DNA of 64,000 nt from Nonomuraea sp. NBC_00507 (GTDB lineage: Bacteria > Actinomycetota > Actinomycetes > Streptosporangiales > Streptosporangiaceae), in assembly GCF_036013525.1 (NCBI RefSeq), contig NZ_CP107853.1:3224001-3288000 (forward strand). Reading direction: 5' to 3'. The notes beneath the pieces were generated by a model, which made no database searches, was not told the origin of the DNA, and saw nothing but the letters and a program-made list of their open reading frames with translations. Below are positions 17,546 through 27,157 of the stretch, piece by piece (positions within the stretch are counted from its first letter, which is position 1; each line of letters begins with the position of its first letter). The translations under genes and the position numbers were made by a program.

Positions 17546-18571
17546 ATGACCACCCAGCAGCCCCTCGCCGTCGGCCTTGCCGGAGCCGGACGGATGGGCG
17601 CCCTCCATGCCGAGACCCTGGCCCGCCGCCTTCCCGGTGTCCGGCTCGCCGCGCTGGCCGACCCGGTCCCCGGCGCCGCGCAGCGCCTGGCCGATCGGCT
17701 CGGCTGCCCCAAGGTGACGACCGACGTCGGCGAGTTGCTCGACGATCCGGACATCGACGCCGTGGTGATCGTCACCCCGGCGCGCACCCACGCCGACCTC
17801 GTCGAAGCGGCCGCCCAAGCGGGCAAGGCCGTCTATTGCGAGAAGCCCATGGCCGTCACGCTCGCCGAGGCCGACCGCGCCATCACCGCCGCCGCCAAAG
17901 CGGGCGTGCCTCTCCAGGTGGGCTTCAACCGGCGGTACGACACCGGCTTCCGCGCCGCCCACGACAAGATCGCCGCCGGCGCCATCGGCACACCCCAACT
18001 CCTGCGCTCCCTCACCCGCGACCCGAAACTGGCCGACCCGGCTCGCGTGCCGCCGTGGACGATTTTCCTGGAGACCCTCATCCACGACTTCGACACCCTG
18101 CGTTACCTCAACCCCGGCGCCGAAGCCGTCGAGGTCTTCGCCATGGCCGACGCCCTGGTCCGCCCCGACTTCAAAGCCGGCGGCCTGCTCGACACCGCTG
18201 TGGTCACCGTCCGCTTCGACAACGGCGCCATCGCCACGGCCGAGGCCAGCTTCCAGGCCGTCTACGGCTACGACGTACGCGGCGAGGTCTTCGGCTCGGC
18301 CGGCATGCTCACCATGGGCGACCTCCGCAGGACCCACCTCACCGCGTACGGCCCGGACGGCGTCGCCGCCGAGTGCGTCACCTACGACCAGGACCTCTTC
18401 CACGACGCCTACGTGGCCGAGCTGGCCGACTTCGCCGACTGCGTCCGCACCGGCCGCACTCCCGCGGTCACCGGCGAGGACGCCCGCGCCGCCCTGACCA
18501 TCGCCCTCGCAGCCATCGAGTCGATCACCACCGGCGGCCCCGTCCGCGTCGGCGATCGCGAACACCTGTGA
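17546..18571 (+). CDS. Gfo/Idh/MocA-family oxidoreductase (inositol 2-dehydrogenase-like)
   Basis: 341 aa from ATG 17546 with GGAG upstream; a longer in-frame extension to 17462 overlaps the previous gene and is rejected. N-terminal Rossmann motif GLAGAGRMGALHAETL, the family signature CEKPMAV (lysine of the EKP motif), and the C-terminal domain with IHDFDTLRYL holding the conserved Asp/His region. The product would oxidise a sugar or cyclitol with NAD(P)+. Together with the isomerase it may run an inositol- or rhizopine-like route, but specificity cannot be read from sequence. Confidence 0.9.
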   Translation: MTTQQPLAVGLAGAGRMGALHAETLARRLPGVRLAALADPVPGAAQRLADRLGCPKVTTDVGELLDDPDIDAVVIVTPARTHADLVEAAAQAGKAVYCEKPMAVTLAEADRAITAAAKAGVPLQVGFNRRYDTGFRAAHDKIAAGAIGTPQLLRSLTRDPKLADPARVPPWTIFLETLIHDFDTLRYLNPGAEAVEVFAMADALVRPDFKAGGLLDTAVVTVRFDNGAIATAEASFQAVYGYDVRGEVFGSAGMLTMGDLRRTHLTAYGPDGVAAECVTYDQDLFHDAYVAELADFADCVRTGRTPAVTGEDARAALTIALAAIESITTGGPVRVGDREHL

Positions 18572-18574
18572 CCT

Positions 18575-18887
18575 CACCGCGGCAGCCGATCACCCACGGT
18601 CTCCCACTGACGATCCCGCACTGGGGGTGCGAGCAGGCCTACCGCCAGGCGTTCCCGGACGCCTCAGCCGAGCCGCTGGCGGTGTCTTCGGCGCCTGCCA
18701 CAGCCTGGACCTGCCCTTGCTGTTCGGCACCCCTCACCCGATGCTGCTGGGCCCCGAGCCCTCGCCCGAAGCCCAGACGCTGTCGGCCCGCTTCCGCACG
18801 GTCTGGACCGCCTTCGCCGCCACCGGCGACCCCGGCTGGCCTCCGTACGATCCCCAGCGGGGTGTTGTCCCTGGGAACGCTGCGTAA
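18575..18887 (+). pseudogene. C-terminal relic of a type-B carboxylesterase
   Basis: One frame reads TIPHWGCEQAYRQAFPDA; after a frameshift near 18680 another reads GVFGACHSLDLPLLFGTP (the GA.H..DLP.VFGT motif around the catalytic His) and then RFRTVWTAFAATGDPGWPPY, the usual end of carboxylesterase type-B proteins. The first 400 or so residues are missing, so this is a dead fragment. Confidence 0.6.
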
Positions 18888-18953
18888 TGTCGATACTTGC
18901 CCCCAGTGGTCGATGTGTCCGCCTTCGGATCACCGCTCCGATACGTTGGGCAT

Positions 18954-20153
18954 ATGGCGACCGCCCACCTTCAAGCCCCCCAAACCGTGCAGGCGGCGCC
19001 TTCCAGGCTCGCGTGGCTGGATGCGCTGCGCGGCATCGGTGCGCTCGCGGTCGTCGGCGAACACCTGACGACCTGGGCCATGCCCTGGCTGCGGCCCACC
19101 GCGTTCAACCTGGGCATGTACGGCGTGCTGGTGTTCTTCCTGGTCAGCGGATACATCATCCCGACCTCGCTGGAACGACACGGCGACGTGCGGGCCTTCT
19201 GGGTCGGCCGCCTTTTTCGCCTCTACCCGCTCTACCTCACGGTCATCGGCTTGGTTCTGGCCCTGGCGTGGTGGATCCCGATCCGTCCGGAGGTGGCCCG
19301 CGACGCTTCTTCGGTGGCCGCGCACGCCACGATGCTGATGGACGCGGTAGGAGCGGCCGGTGTGCTGAACACCATGTGGACGCTGTCGTACGAGATGCTC
19401 TTCTATCTGCTGGTCGTCGCGCTGTTCGTGACCGGCTGGCGCGACAGACGCGGTGCGCTCCCGGTTCTGTTCGCCTTGATCGCTCTCATCGCAGGCCTCG
19501 TGCTATCCGGGCCGCCACTGTCGGGCACCTGGCTGGCCTGGCTGTCGATGGCCACGTTTGTCATCGGCGTGACCTGTGTGATCTCGGGGCGCGCGGGTAC
19601 CGCCGGAGCCTGTGTCCTGGGCGTCATGGCGCTGACATTGATCCTGAGCAGTCGCGTGCCATGGTTCGCCGCGGCGATGCTCGCCATCATGTTCACCGGC
19701 ACCGCGATCCGCCGGTGGGAGCATGGCCAGGGCCGGCTGTGGCCGGTGGCCATCGCCGCCTTACTCGTGACGTCGACGCCTGTCTGGGCGACCAACGCCG
19801 GCTGGTGGTGGGTCCAGCCGGACGTGTGGGGCCTGACCATCGTCCTGGCCGGCACCACCTTCGCCGGCGCGATGGCCTGGCGGGGCCGCCGCGTTCCCGC
19901 CTTCCTCGCCTGGCTCGGCACTATCAGCTACTCCCTCTACCTGGTACACCTGCCGATCCTCCTCATCGTCATGCAGCTGACGGGAGAGATGCGCTGGTCA
20001 CCCATGCCCCTGCAGATCGGCATCAGCGTCGCCTTCCTCAGCGTGCTCCTGCCGAGCAGTTGGCTGACCCATCGATTGGTCGAGAAGCCCTTGCAGCGCG
20101 TCGGCCGCCGCCTGGCCGACCGGCGCGCCGGCGCCGCCCGCGCGACGGCATGA
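18954..20153 (+). CDS. Membrane acyltransferase (acyltransferase-3/OafA-like family)
   Basis: 399 aa from ATG 18954. The N-terminus has the family signature WLDALRGIGALAVVGEHL (R..A...V...H), then GVLVFFLVSGYIIP and RLFRLYPLYL, followed by about eight further hydrophobic helices and ISYSLYLVHLPILL near the end. Such integral membrane enzymes transfer acetyl or other acyl groups onto surface polysaccharides, lipids or antibiotics. No partner is recognisable: upstream is an esterase relic, downstream a MarR relic and the orphan kdpD on the other strand. Confidence 0.88.
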   Translation: MATAHLQAPQTVQAAPSRLAWLDALRGIGALAVVGEHLTTWAMPWLRPTAFNLGMYGVLVFFLVSGYIIPTSLERHGDVRAFWVGRLFRLYPLYLTVIGLVLALAWWIPIRPEVARDASSVAAHATMLMDAVGAAGVLNTMWTLSYEMLFYLLVVALFVTGWRDRRGALPVLFALIALIAGLVLSGPPLSGTWLAWLSMATFVIGVTCVISGRAGTAGACVLGVMALTLILSSRVPWFAAAMLAIMFTGTAIRRWEHGQGRLWPVAIAALLVTSTPVWATNAGWWWVQPDVWGLTIVLAGTTFAGAMAWRGRRVPAFLAWLGTISYSLYLVHLPILLIVMQLTGEMRWSPMPLQIGISVAFLSVLLPSSWLTHRLVEKPLQRVGRRLADRRAGAARATA

Positions 20154-20165
20154 CAAACGCCATCT

Positions 20166-20300
20166 AGTGCCGGACGACGGGCGCGGTGTGCTGGTCCAGC
20201 TCACCCCCCGCCGGAAGGAACGCCGCCGAGCAACTGGCCAAGGCCAGAGCGGCGCGTATCCCGCTGCCGCTCTTCTCGGCGAGTTGGGCCTCGTCATGAG
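20166..20300 (+). pseudogene. MarR-family C-terminal relic
   Basis: Plus-strand frames read DDGRGVLVQLTP and, after a frame change, GRNAAEQLAKARAARI, resembling the wing and last helix of MarR regulators (DxRGxxVxLTPxGR). It overlaps the 3' end of the opposing kdpD by a few bases. Short and frameshifted, so not functional. Confidence 0.35.
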
Positions 20301-22855
20301 CTTTCCTGGGCCGATGTGGTGTGCGCGAGTGAGGCGATCGGCATAGCAAGGATCATGGTGAGCCCGCCTCCGGGAGTTTCGTCGGGGGTCAGAGTGCCGC
20401 CCATGGCTTCGGCCAGGCCGCGGGACAGGGCCAGGCCGAGACCGACCCCGTTGTGTGTGTTCCGATCGCCGAGGCGCTGGAAGGGCTGAAAGACGCGGTC
20501 GTGGGCCTCGCGAGGGATGCCGGGGCCGCGGTCGATGATGCGGATCTCGACGTGTTCGCCGTGCCAGCTCGCGGTGATGAGGACCTTTTCCTGGGGCGGG
20601 CTGTAGCGGATGGCGTTGGAAGTGAGGTTGACCAGGATGCGCTCGAGCAGGGCGCCGTCGGCCATGATCTCGGGGAGCTCGATGTTGATGTCGGCGGCGA
20701 TGCGGTGGCGAAGGGGGCCGAGGTCGTTCAGCGCGCGAGGGATGATCTCTTCCAGGGCGATGGGGTGGAGGGAGAGGCCGAGCACGCCGGCTTGCAGGCG
20801 GCTCATGTCGAGGAGGTTGTCCACCAGGCGAGACAGTTTGGCCAGGGATTCGTCGGCGGTGGCCAGCAGCTCGTCGCGGTCCTCGTCCGACCAGTCGAGG
20901 TCGGTGGTGCGCAGGCTTTCCACGGCGGCCTTGGCGGAGGCGAGCGGGGTACGCAGATCGTGGCTGACGGCGGCCAGCAGCGCGGTGCGCATCTTGTCGG
21001 CCTCGGCCAGGGGTTTGGCGCGTTCGGCCTGCTCGCGCAGACGTTCCTGGCGTAACGCGACGGCGGCCTCGGCGGCGAAGGCCTCCAGCACGCGCCGGTC
21101 GGCCGCATCCAGGAGGCGGCCGCAGGTGGCAAGGCTCAGCTGTTCGTCGATCACCACCATGGTGTCGGCCGCATCTGGGCTGGTGCAGGGCACCCCTCCG
21201 GCGGTGGCCACGATCCGCCAAACGTCAGGTTGGGACTGGTCGTCGGGGCCGGGTGCGCGGCTGAGCTCCAGAAGGGTGACGGAGGTCAGCCCGTACGTCT
21301 CTCGCAGGCGCGCCAGCAGGGAGGACAGGGCGGCCTCGCCGCGCAGGACGTGTCCGGCCAGGGTGGACAGCACTTCGGCGTCCGTGCCGGCGCGGGAGGC
21401 CTCCCTGGTACGCCGGGCGGCCAGGTCGACGATCGCGCTGACGGCGAGTGCGACGAGGACGAAGACCACCAGCGCGAGTAGCACCTCCGGGTCGGAGATG
21501 ATCAGAGTGCGGTAGGGGCGGGTGAAGAAGTAGTTGAGCAGCAGGAACCCGGCGATGGCTGCGGTGATCGCGGGCCACAGGCCGCCGAGCAGCGCGGCGC
21601 AGATCACGCAGACGAGGAAGAGCAGGATCTGGGAGGGCAGGGTCAGCACGTCGCGCAGGCTGTACAGGATCGCGGTCAGGGACGGTAATCCGGCCAGGGT
21701 GAGGGACCATCCGGCCAGGCGGCGGCTGCGGGTCAGCGCGGCGGGGGAGCCGGTGCGGTGGCGCGGCGGGCGGGCCCGTTCGTGGGTGACCAGGTGCACA
21801 TCGATAGGTCCGGACAATGCGGTGGTCTCCACGCCCACGCCCCGGGAGAACAGCTGCGCGAAGCGGCCGCGCCGGGAGGCGCCGAGGACGAGCTGGGTGG
21901 CGTTGACGCTGCGGGCGAAGTCGAGCAGCGCCCGGGGGATGTCATCGCCGACGACCTGGTGGTAGCTGCCACCGAGGTCCTCCACCAGGCTGCGGTGGCG
22001 GGCCAGGCCGGCCGGGTCGGCGCCGCGTAACCCGTCGGTCGTGGTGACGTGTACAGCCAGTAGGTCGGCGCCCTTGGTCCGGGCCGCGATGTGGGCGGCC
22101 CGGCGGATGAGAGTGTCGCCCTCCGGGCCGCCGGTCAGGGCGACCACGACGCGTTCGCGGGCTTCCCACGTGCCCGCGATGTGGTGGTCGGCGCGGTAGC
22201 GGTCGAGCTGCTGGTCGACCTTGCCGGCCACCCACAGCAGGGCCAGTTCGCGCAGGGCGGTGAGGTTGCCGACGCGGAAGTAGTTGGCCAGGGCCGCGTC
22301 CACTTTCTCCGGGGCGTAGATGTTGCCGTGGGCCATGCGGCGGCGCAGTGCCTCGGGGGACATGTCGACGAGCTCGATCTGGTCGGCGCGGCGGACGACC
22401 TCGTCGGGGACGGTCTCGCGCTGGGGTGCGCCGGTGATCTGCTGGACGACGTCGTTGACCGACTCCAGGTGCTGGATGTTGACGGTGGAGATCACGGTGA
22501 TGCCGGCGTCCAGGATCTCCTCGATGTCCTGCCAGCGCTTGACGTTCTTCGAGCCTGGCACGTTGGTGTGGGCCAGTTCGTCGATGAGCACGATCTTGGG
22601 GTTGCGGGCCAGGACGGCGTCCACGTCGAGTTCGGTGAAGGTCGCGCCCCGGTAGGTCATCGTCTTGCGAGGGATGACCTCCATGCCGTCGAGCAGGGCG
22701 GCGGTGCGGGGGCGGTCGTGGGTTGCGACGTAGCCGACGACCACGTCCCGGCCGCGTTCGAGCCCACGGCGGCCCTCGCCGAGCATCGCGTAGGTCTTGC
22801 CCACCCCGGGCGCCGCGCCCAGGTAGACCCGCAGCCGACCACGCGTTGTCTTCAT
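20294..22855 (-). CDS. kdpD: KdpD-type sensor histidine kinase, orphan copy
   Basis: 853 aa with the complete KdpD layout: N-terminal KdpD domain with Walker-like GAAPGVGKTYAMLGEG and DELAHTNVPGSKNVKRWQD, a universal-stress-like domain (about 250-370), four clustered membrane helices (about 395-500), a GAF-like region, the H-box AAVSHDLRTPL and a HATPase with DRGPGIP and GLGLALSRG. It would sense potassium or ionic stress and phosphorylate KdpE. It lies 4.5 kb downstream of the kdp operon, is closely similar to the operon-borne kdpD, and has no response regulator beside it. ATG 22855 has CTGGAG upstream. It may share KdpE with the other kinase or have a separate partner. Confidence 0.9.
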   Translation of the reverse strand: MKTTRGRLRVYLGAAPGVGKTYAMLGEGRRGLERGRDVVVGYVATHDRPRTAALLDGMEVIPRKTMTYRGATFTELDVDAVLARNPKIVLIDELAHTNVPGSKNVKRWQDIEEILDAGITVISTVNIQHLESVNDVVQQITGAPQRETVPDEVVRRADQIELVDMSPEALRRRMAHGNIYAPEKVDAALANYFRVGNLTALRELALLWVAGKVDQQLDRYRADHHIAGTWEARERVVVALTGGPEGDTLIRRAAHIAARTKGADLLAVHVTTTDGLRGADPAGLARHRSLVEDLGGSYHQVVGDDIPRALLDFARSVNATQLVLGASRRGRFAQLFSRGVGVETTALSGPIDVHLVTHERARPPRHRTGSPAALTRSRRLAGWSLTLAGLPSLTAILYSLRDVLTLPSQILLFLVCVICAALLGGLWPAITAAIAGFLLLNYFFTRPYRTLIISDPEVLLALVVFVLVALAVSAIVDLAARRTREASRAGTDAEVLSTLAGHVLRGEAALSSLLARLRETYGLTSVTLLELSRAPGPDDQSQPDVWRIVATAGGVPCTSPDAADTMVVIDEQLSLATCGRLLDAADRRVLEAFAAEAAVALRQERLREQAERAKPLAEADKMRTALLAAVSHDLRTPLASAKAAVESLRTTDLDWSDEDRDELLATADESLAKLSRLVDNLLDMSRLQAGVLGLSLHPIALEEIIPRALNDLGPLRHRIAADINIELPEIMADGALLERILVNLTSNAIRYSPPQEKVLITASWHGEHVEIRIIDRGPGIPREAHDRVFQPFQRLGDRNTHNGVGLGLALSRGLAEAMGGTLTPDETPGGGLTMILAMPIASLAHTTSAQESS

Positions 22856-22974
22856 CGGTCACTCCAGCAGACGGTACGTTTTCACAAGTCTGACTATGAC
22901 CGGTGATACCCAATGCCTGGCCTTCCAGGACCCACGATGGAACCGCGTGTCGCCTTGGGACGACACCACGGCTA

Positions 22975-23508
22975 GGGCGATCGAGGCGACCGGGCTGGAG
23001 CGCTCGTCCTGCTGGGCTGGCCGCACGGCGCCACCCTGGCGGTCCGCTACGCCACCGAGCACCCGGACCGCGTCGCCGGGCTGGTGCTCATCGACGGCGC
23101 CTTCCCGATCAGCATGTTCGCCAGGCCGGGCAGGAGGCCGTCCGCGCCCAGTTCCGCAAGCTGGGCTGGATCATGTGGCTGCTGGCGCGCTTCGGCCTGT
23201 CGGCCCGGATGAGCCCGGGGCAATGCGCCGAGGTCGTGATCGAGATGGACGCCGCCAACGCCGAGCTCGACTTCGCGGCTCTGACGGTGCCGACGATGTT
23301 CGTCGTGGGCACCGGCGCCCACCCCGGTGCCGGCGAGGAGGAGGTCCGCACCATGCGGGCGGCCACCTCCGTCGCCATCGCGCGCAACGAGCTGGTCTCC
23401 GTCTTCGCGACCTCACCGGCCAACCATGTCCGTCTCCTGGCCAAGGACACCGACACCGTGGTGGCGGCCATCGAAGCCGTCACCACGGCCTGCCGCGCTC
23501 GGACGTGA
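22975..23508 (+). pseudogene. Frameshifted alpha/beta hydrolase relic
   Basis: Consecutive pieces in different frames rebuild a hydrolase: an N-part with GWPHGATLAVRYATEHPDRV and GLVLIDGAFPISMF, then in another frame QAGQEAVRAQFRKLGW through DFAALTVPTMFVVGTG to the TGA at 23508. At least two frameshifts separate them, the N-terminal quarter is missing, and the elbow serine (expected GWSHG) is proline. Clearly degenerate. Confidence 0.65.
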
Positions 23509-23632
23509 TCAGTACGGGCCGGCCCCAGCATCCAAGATCCTTCCCGCCGAACCATCACGTTCGGCCGGTCAGACCGAGATCAGATTCACCGGAGATCAGA
23601 CACTTCCAGCCGAGCAGGACAAACAATCGAGG

Positions 23633-24352
23633 CTAGCTTTTCATGAGTTGGGCGAGGCGGTCCCAAGCTGGGGATGAGGCTCCGGGCTGGGATTGCGCGG
23701 CCAACCGGGCGATGGCCGGGTTGTGGACGGGCCGGGTCTCGGCTCGGCTCTGGTGGTTGGTGAACCAGTTCCGGGTACGCTCCGCGAGGGCTGGGAGGCG
23801 GGGATCGTCCGGCGACCAGTCGTAGGCGGCGTCGTGATCGAGGTAGAGAGCGCGGAACTCGGGATCGGTTATGAGCTCGCGTTTTTCAGCGATCCACAGG
23901 GAGGCGTCCTCAGGTGAGGCTGTCTGCATGAGGATCCAGCCGTCGCGTTCCAGGTGGATCGCGCGCTCGCTGACGCCGAGTTCGCGCAGGTCGTCGAGAT
24001 AGTCGGCGACCTCGGGGGAGACGAAGAGCCGGTCGCCGCCGCGCAGCTGGGCGAGCTGGTCGCGGGTTCGCTGCAGCTGCGCGATGCGGTCCTCAAGGTC
24101 GTGATCGATCTCGGCGATGGCCGCCGTGAGCGTGTCCGGGTCGGCGTCGAGAAGGTCCCTGATGCGGGCCAGTGGCACGCCCGCATGGGCCAGGGTTCTG
24201 ATCTTGACGAGGGTGATGGCGTCTTCGGCGGTGTAGCGCCGGTAGCCGGAGGAGTCGCGGTCGGGCTCGGCGAGCAGACCGCGCTCGTGATAGTGGCGGA
24301 TGGCCTTGATGGTCACTCCGGCGTAGTCCGCGAGCTGGCCAATCGTGAGCAT
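23633..24352 (-). CDS. MerR-family regulator with TipA-like C-terminal region
   Basis: 239 aa from ATG 24352, 10 nt after GGGAGG (ATG 24361 is too close to it). The N-terminal winged HTH is canonical: LTIGQLADYAGVTIKAIRHYHERGLL followed by YRRYTAEDAITL. A long dimerisation helix (about 75-115) precedes a helical C-terminal domain of about 120 residues that could bind an organic ligand; no metal-binding cysteines are seen. It is the second gene of an operon with the serine hydrolase, 25 bp after its stop, and the operon promoter carries a MerR-type dyad, so it probably autoregulates. Confidence 0.9.
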   Translation of the reverse strand: MLTIGQLADYAGVTIKAIRHYHERGLLAEPDRDSSGYRRYTAEDAITLVKIRTLAHAGVPLARIRDLLDADPDTLTAAIAEIDHDLEDRIAQLQRTRDQLAQLRGGDRLFVSPEVADYLDDLRELGVSERAIHLERDGWILMQTASPEDASLWIAEKRELITDPEFRALYLDHDAAYDWSPDDPRLPALAERTRNWFTNHQSRAETRPVHNPAIARLAAQSQPGASSPAWDRLAQLMKS

Positions 24353-24377
24353 GCCGGACATCCTCCCACTCCGGTGA

Positions 24378-25802
24378 TCAGGCTCGCCGGGTCAGGCGGC
24401 CGCCGCCGTTGCGGAAGCGCGCTTGGCCGTCGCGGACGTCGTGGTAGGAGACGAGCAGCAGGCGGAGATATCCGTCGAACGTCTCCAGCGGGTATCCGGC
24501 GGGCGCGAAGAGGCCGGGCCGGATCGGCACGTAGCGCTGCGGCGGGGCGGAGGTCATGCCGCCGGCGAACGCGGTGAAGATCCGCTCCTGTGATTCGTCC
24601 GCCGGTTCGTAGGTCATCCGCTCCTCGAGCTGGCCGTCGACGATGCTGACGTCGATGCGGAGCTGGTTGGAGCGGTAGGTGCCCACGTAGGGGGTGAGGT
24701 CGACGTCCTGCTCCATCTCGGTGACCAGCTTGGGGATCTGGACGCCGAGGTGCTCGCTCAGGAGCCACTGCAGGATCTGGTCCTGCAGCATGATGGCCCC
24801 CGGGTTGTTGCCGAAGGCGGTGAAGACCAGGTCGTGGTCGGGGACGACGCACAGGATGGACACGCCGCCGGGCGAGGCGCCCGACATGGCCAGCACGGTC
24901 GTGTCGCCGAACGGGTACAGCACCCAGCCCAGGCCGATCGGCGGGGTGTTGGGGCTCTCCATGTCGTGCGAGACCTGCTGCATCAGCGCGGTCGACTCGG
25001 CCGACAGGACGCGCGTGCCGGAAGGGGACACGCCCTCCGCGAGGTGGGTGCGTCCGAAGGCGAGCAGGTCGGCGACGGTGCCGATCGGCGTGCCGCCGGC
25101 CGGCCCCCAGGTGTCGGGGAGCGTGAACATGCTGGTGGGTTTGGCCGCCATGGTCTCGGGGTCCAGGAAGTGGCCGATGGCCGTGCTGCGCAGGATGGCC
25201 TGCTCGGCTGAGGTGCAGGAGTCGGGCATGCCGACCGGGGCGTAGATCTCGCGCGCCAGCAGGTCGGGGAAGGGCAGGCCGGTCACCACTTCCAGCAGGC
25301 GGCCCGCGACGATCATGCCGCCGTTGGAGTAGCTGAGCTGCTCGCCGGGTTCGAACAGCGCGCCGCAGCTGCTCGCCAGGCCCTTGACGTAGGCCTTCAG
25401 GGCGTCGCGACCCTTGTCATCGGGGAAGTACAGGTCCGCGTCGATGCCATTGGTGTGCCCGATCAGGTGCCGGACCAGGATCTTGTCCGCGGCGCCCGGC
25501 ACGGCCAGCGCGAAGTCGGGAAGGTACTTCACGACCGGCGAGTCGAGGTCCAGCAGCCCGCGGTCGACCTGCTGGAGGACCAGGGTGGTGGTCAGGACCT
25601 TGGTGACGGAACCGAAGAGGAATCCGGTGTCCTGCAGCATCGGGGCGCCGGTGGCGACGTTCGCGGTGCCGTGGGCGACGATGATCTGCTCGCCGGCGTG
25701 GTAGACGCCGGCGACGAACCCGGGGACGTTGTTGGACTCGCAGTAGGCGGCGGCCTGCTCGCGGATCTGTGCTTCGACGGTGTGCAGTGCGTTGTTGTTC
25801 AT
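24378..25802 (-). CDS. Serine hydrolase, class C beta-lactamase fold
   Basis: 474 aa from ATG 25802 (ATG 25811 is alternative). SxxK motif SVTK in FLFGSVTKVLTTTL (about residue 65) and YxN motif in LSYSNGG identify the class C beta-lactamase/DD-peptidase/esterase superfamily. The third motif may be SGASPGGVS. A C-terminal extension of about 120 residues with beta-rich composition follows (VGTYRSNQLRIDV), resembling lipocalin-like domains of this family. No signal peptide is seen, so it is likely cytoplasmic, with esterase or D-aminopeptidase activity more probable than beta-lactamase. It heads an operon with the MerR gene and is preceded by a MerR-type promoter. Confidence 0.88.
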   Translation of the reverse strand: MNNNALHTVEAQIREQAAAYCESNNVPGFVAGVYHAGEQIIVAHGTANVATGAPMLQDTGFLFGSVTKVLTTTLVLQQVDRGLLDLDSPVVKYLPDFALAVPGAADKILVRHLIGHTNGIDADLYFPDDKGRDALKAYVKGLASSCGALFEPGEQLSYSNGGMIVAGRLLEVVTGLPFPDLLAREIYAPVGMPDSCTSAEQAILRSTAIGHFLDPETMAAKPTSMFTLPDTWGPAGGTPIGTVADLLAFGRTHLAEGVSPSGTRVLSAESTALMQQVSHDMESPNTPPIGLGWVLYPFGDTTVLAMSGASPGGVSILCVVPDHDLVFTAFGNNPGAIMLQDQILQWLLSEHLGVQIPKLVTEMEQDVDLTPYVGTYRSNQLRIDVSIVDGQLEERMTYEPADESQERIFTAFAGGMTSAPPQRYVPIRPGLFAPAGYPLETFDGYLRLLLVSYHDVRDGQARFRNGGGRLTRRA

Positions 25803-25809
25803 GCAGAGC

Positions 25810-25842
25810 ATCGTCGAGCCTTGACCTAGGGGCAAGGTCAAG
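25810..25842 (-). promoter_or_regulatory. MerR-type promoter for serine hydrolase-merR operon
   Basis: On the minus strand TTGACC (25841-25836) is the -35; CTTGACC and GGTCAAG (25842-25836 and 25826-25820) form the dyad inside the spacer, and GACGAT (25815-25810) fits a TAnnnT -10 at 20 bp spacing, the overlong spacer MerR activators need. The -10 ends 7 bp before ATG 25802, implying a leaderless mRNA. Confidence 0.55.
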
Positions 25843-25925
25843 CCGGGAAGACGGAAATCGGTGAGCTTTTTGCCCCAGCCGCGTCATGCTGGAAGTGGAC
25901 GGCGTGAAAGGGTTGCGCGTCCGGG

Positions 25926-26237
25926 GTCGTACGCTCATTGGCCGATCACCTCCATCGGGTTGCGGTGGCGGATGCGACGGACCTGGAGACGTTGCGGCGA
26001 CTTGGGATCGGCGAGGTCGAGCAGACGGTGGTGGCCATCGGCCAGGACGTCGTGGCCAGTACCCTGACCACCTCCCTGCTTGCCGAGCTCGACGTCCAGG
26101 AGATCTGGGCGAGGGCGGTGACCTACCGTCACGCGCGAATCCTTGAACGGATGGGTGCTCACCGCGTGGTCCTGCCACAGCAGGACATGGGGAAAATGCT
26201 GGCCGGATTGCTCAGCTCCGGCGGTCCGGCGGCATGA
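25926..26237 (+). pseudogene. TrkA/KtrA potassium-uptake regulator fragment
   Basis: The frame reads VVRSLADHLHRVAVADATD, LETLRRLGIGEVEQTVVAIG, LLAELDVQEIWARAV and ILERMGAHRVVLPQQDMG, the second half of the TrkA-N/RCK Rossmann domain with the conserved ADATD and P..DMG elements. The NAD-binding GxGxxG start is missing upstream of an in-frame TGA, and no TrkA-C domain follows: it ends LAGLLSSGGPAA. TTG 25938 could start a 99-aa peptide, but the fragment cannot be a working gate. Confidence 0.65.
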
Positions 26238-26354
26238 CGCCGCCCTGCATCAAGAACGCGTATGAATTACGGCCGAACCCGTCAGAATTGCGTAGAAATG
26301 GCGCTCATCTGGAGTCGCGCGCTTGATAGTGGAGGTGCGCTCTCAGGAGGAGTC

Positions 26355-27020
26355 ATGGCAGCGGACACCGGCGATCTCATCGATTCGTCAGATACCGAGC
26401 GATATCTCATCGGCGGCATGGAGCAATTCCATCATCCGCGACGGGTGCGCGCCGCCCGCAGGGACGGGTCGGTGCCCACTCCGCAGCGGCGGCAGCTCAT
26501 GGCAGGTCTGAGCGGGCGCGTTCTGGAGTTCGGGGCGGGCGACGGGGTGAAGCTCAGCTGCTACCCGGCGAGCGTGGCGGAAATCCTCCTGGTGGAGCGG
26601 GACCTGTTCCTGCGGGCGGCAGCCAAGGGCGTCGCCGCGCGCCTCCCGACTCCCGTCCAGATCCTCGACGGGGACTTACGAAGTCTGCCGGTCGCCGACG
26701 GCTCCTGCGAGGCCGTGGTGTGCTCGCTGGTGCTGTGCTGCGCTGGGCGGGTGCAGGAGACGCTGCGGGAGGTGCGACGGGTCCTGGCCCCCTGCGGCGA
26801 ATTGCGCTTTTACGAGCACCAGCGCTCTGGCAATCCGGTGGTGACGTTGGCGGAGAGCCTGGCGACTCCACTCTGGTCGCGCATGTCCGGGGGATGCCAC
26901 CCTGCGCGGGACACCGTGGCTGCTATCCGGCAGGCGGGATTCGTCATCGAGAGCCTGGACCGGTTCGCCTTCCGCCACTTCAATCATGTTCTCGGTGTCG
27001 CCAGACCCAGCGCCGGATAG
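26355..27020 (+). CDS. Class I SAM-dependent methyltransferase
   Basis: 221 aa from ATG 26355, which has a near-perfect ribosome site (AGGAGGAG). Motif I is VLEFGAGDGVKL (about 55-66), the acidic end of strand 2 is LLVERD, motif II lies in LPVADGSCEAVVCSLVLC, and motif III is EVRRVLAPCGELRFYEHQ. This arrangement resembles small-molecule or phospholipid methyltransferases of the UbiE/Methyltransf_11 type. The substrate is unknown. It stands alone on the plus strand between the TrkA relic and the convergent kdp operon tail. Confidence 0.85.
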   Translation: MAADTGDLIDSSDTERYLIGGMEQFHHPRRVRAARRDGSVPTPQRRQLMAGLSGRVLEFGAGDGVKLSCYPASVAEILLVERDLFLRAAAKGVAARLPTPVQILDGDLRSLPVADGSCEAVVCSLVLCCAGRVQETLREVRRVLAPCGELRFYEHQRSGNPVVTLAESLATPLWSRMSGGCHPARDTVAAIRQAGFVIESLDRFAFRHFNHVLGVARPSAG

Positions 27021-27157
27021 AACCAAAGGCGGTCGGCCGCACCTTCCGCGCGCCACCAGCGCGGTCGTGGTTGCCGCCGATCTTGACGGGGATCAGCCCG
27101 ATAGACCCCGTAGGCCACAGTTCTCCTGACGTGCGTTGACGCGAACACATCGCCCGT

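Noticed and set aside
17341..19068. 575-codon plus-strand ORF across the Gfo/Idh gene
   Set aside because: Out-of-frame shadow of the dehydrogenase; only its last part overlaps the esterase relic.
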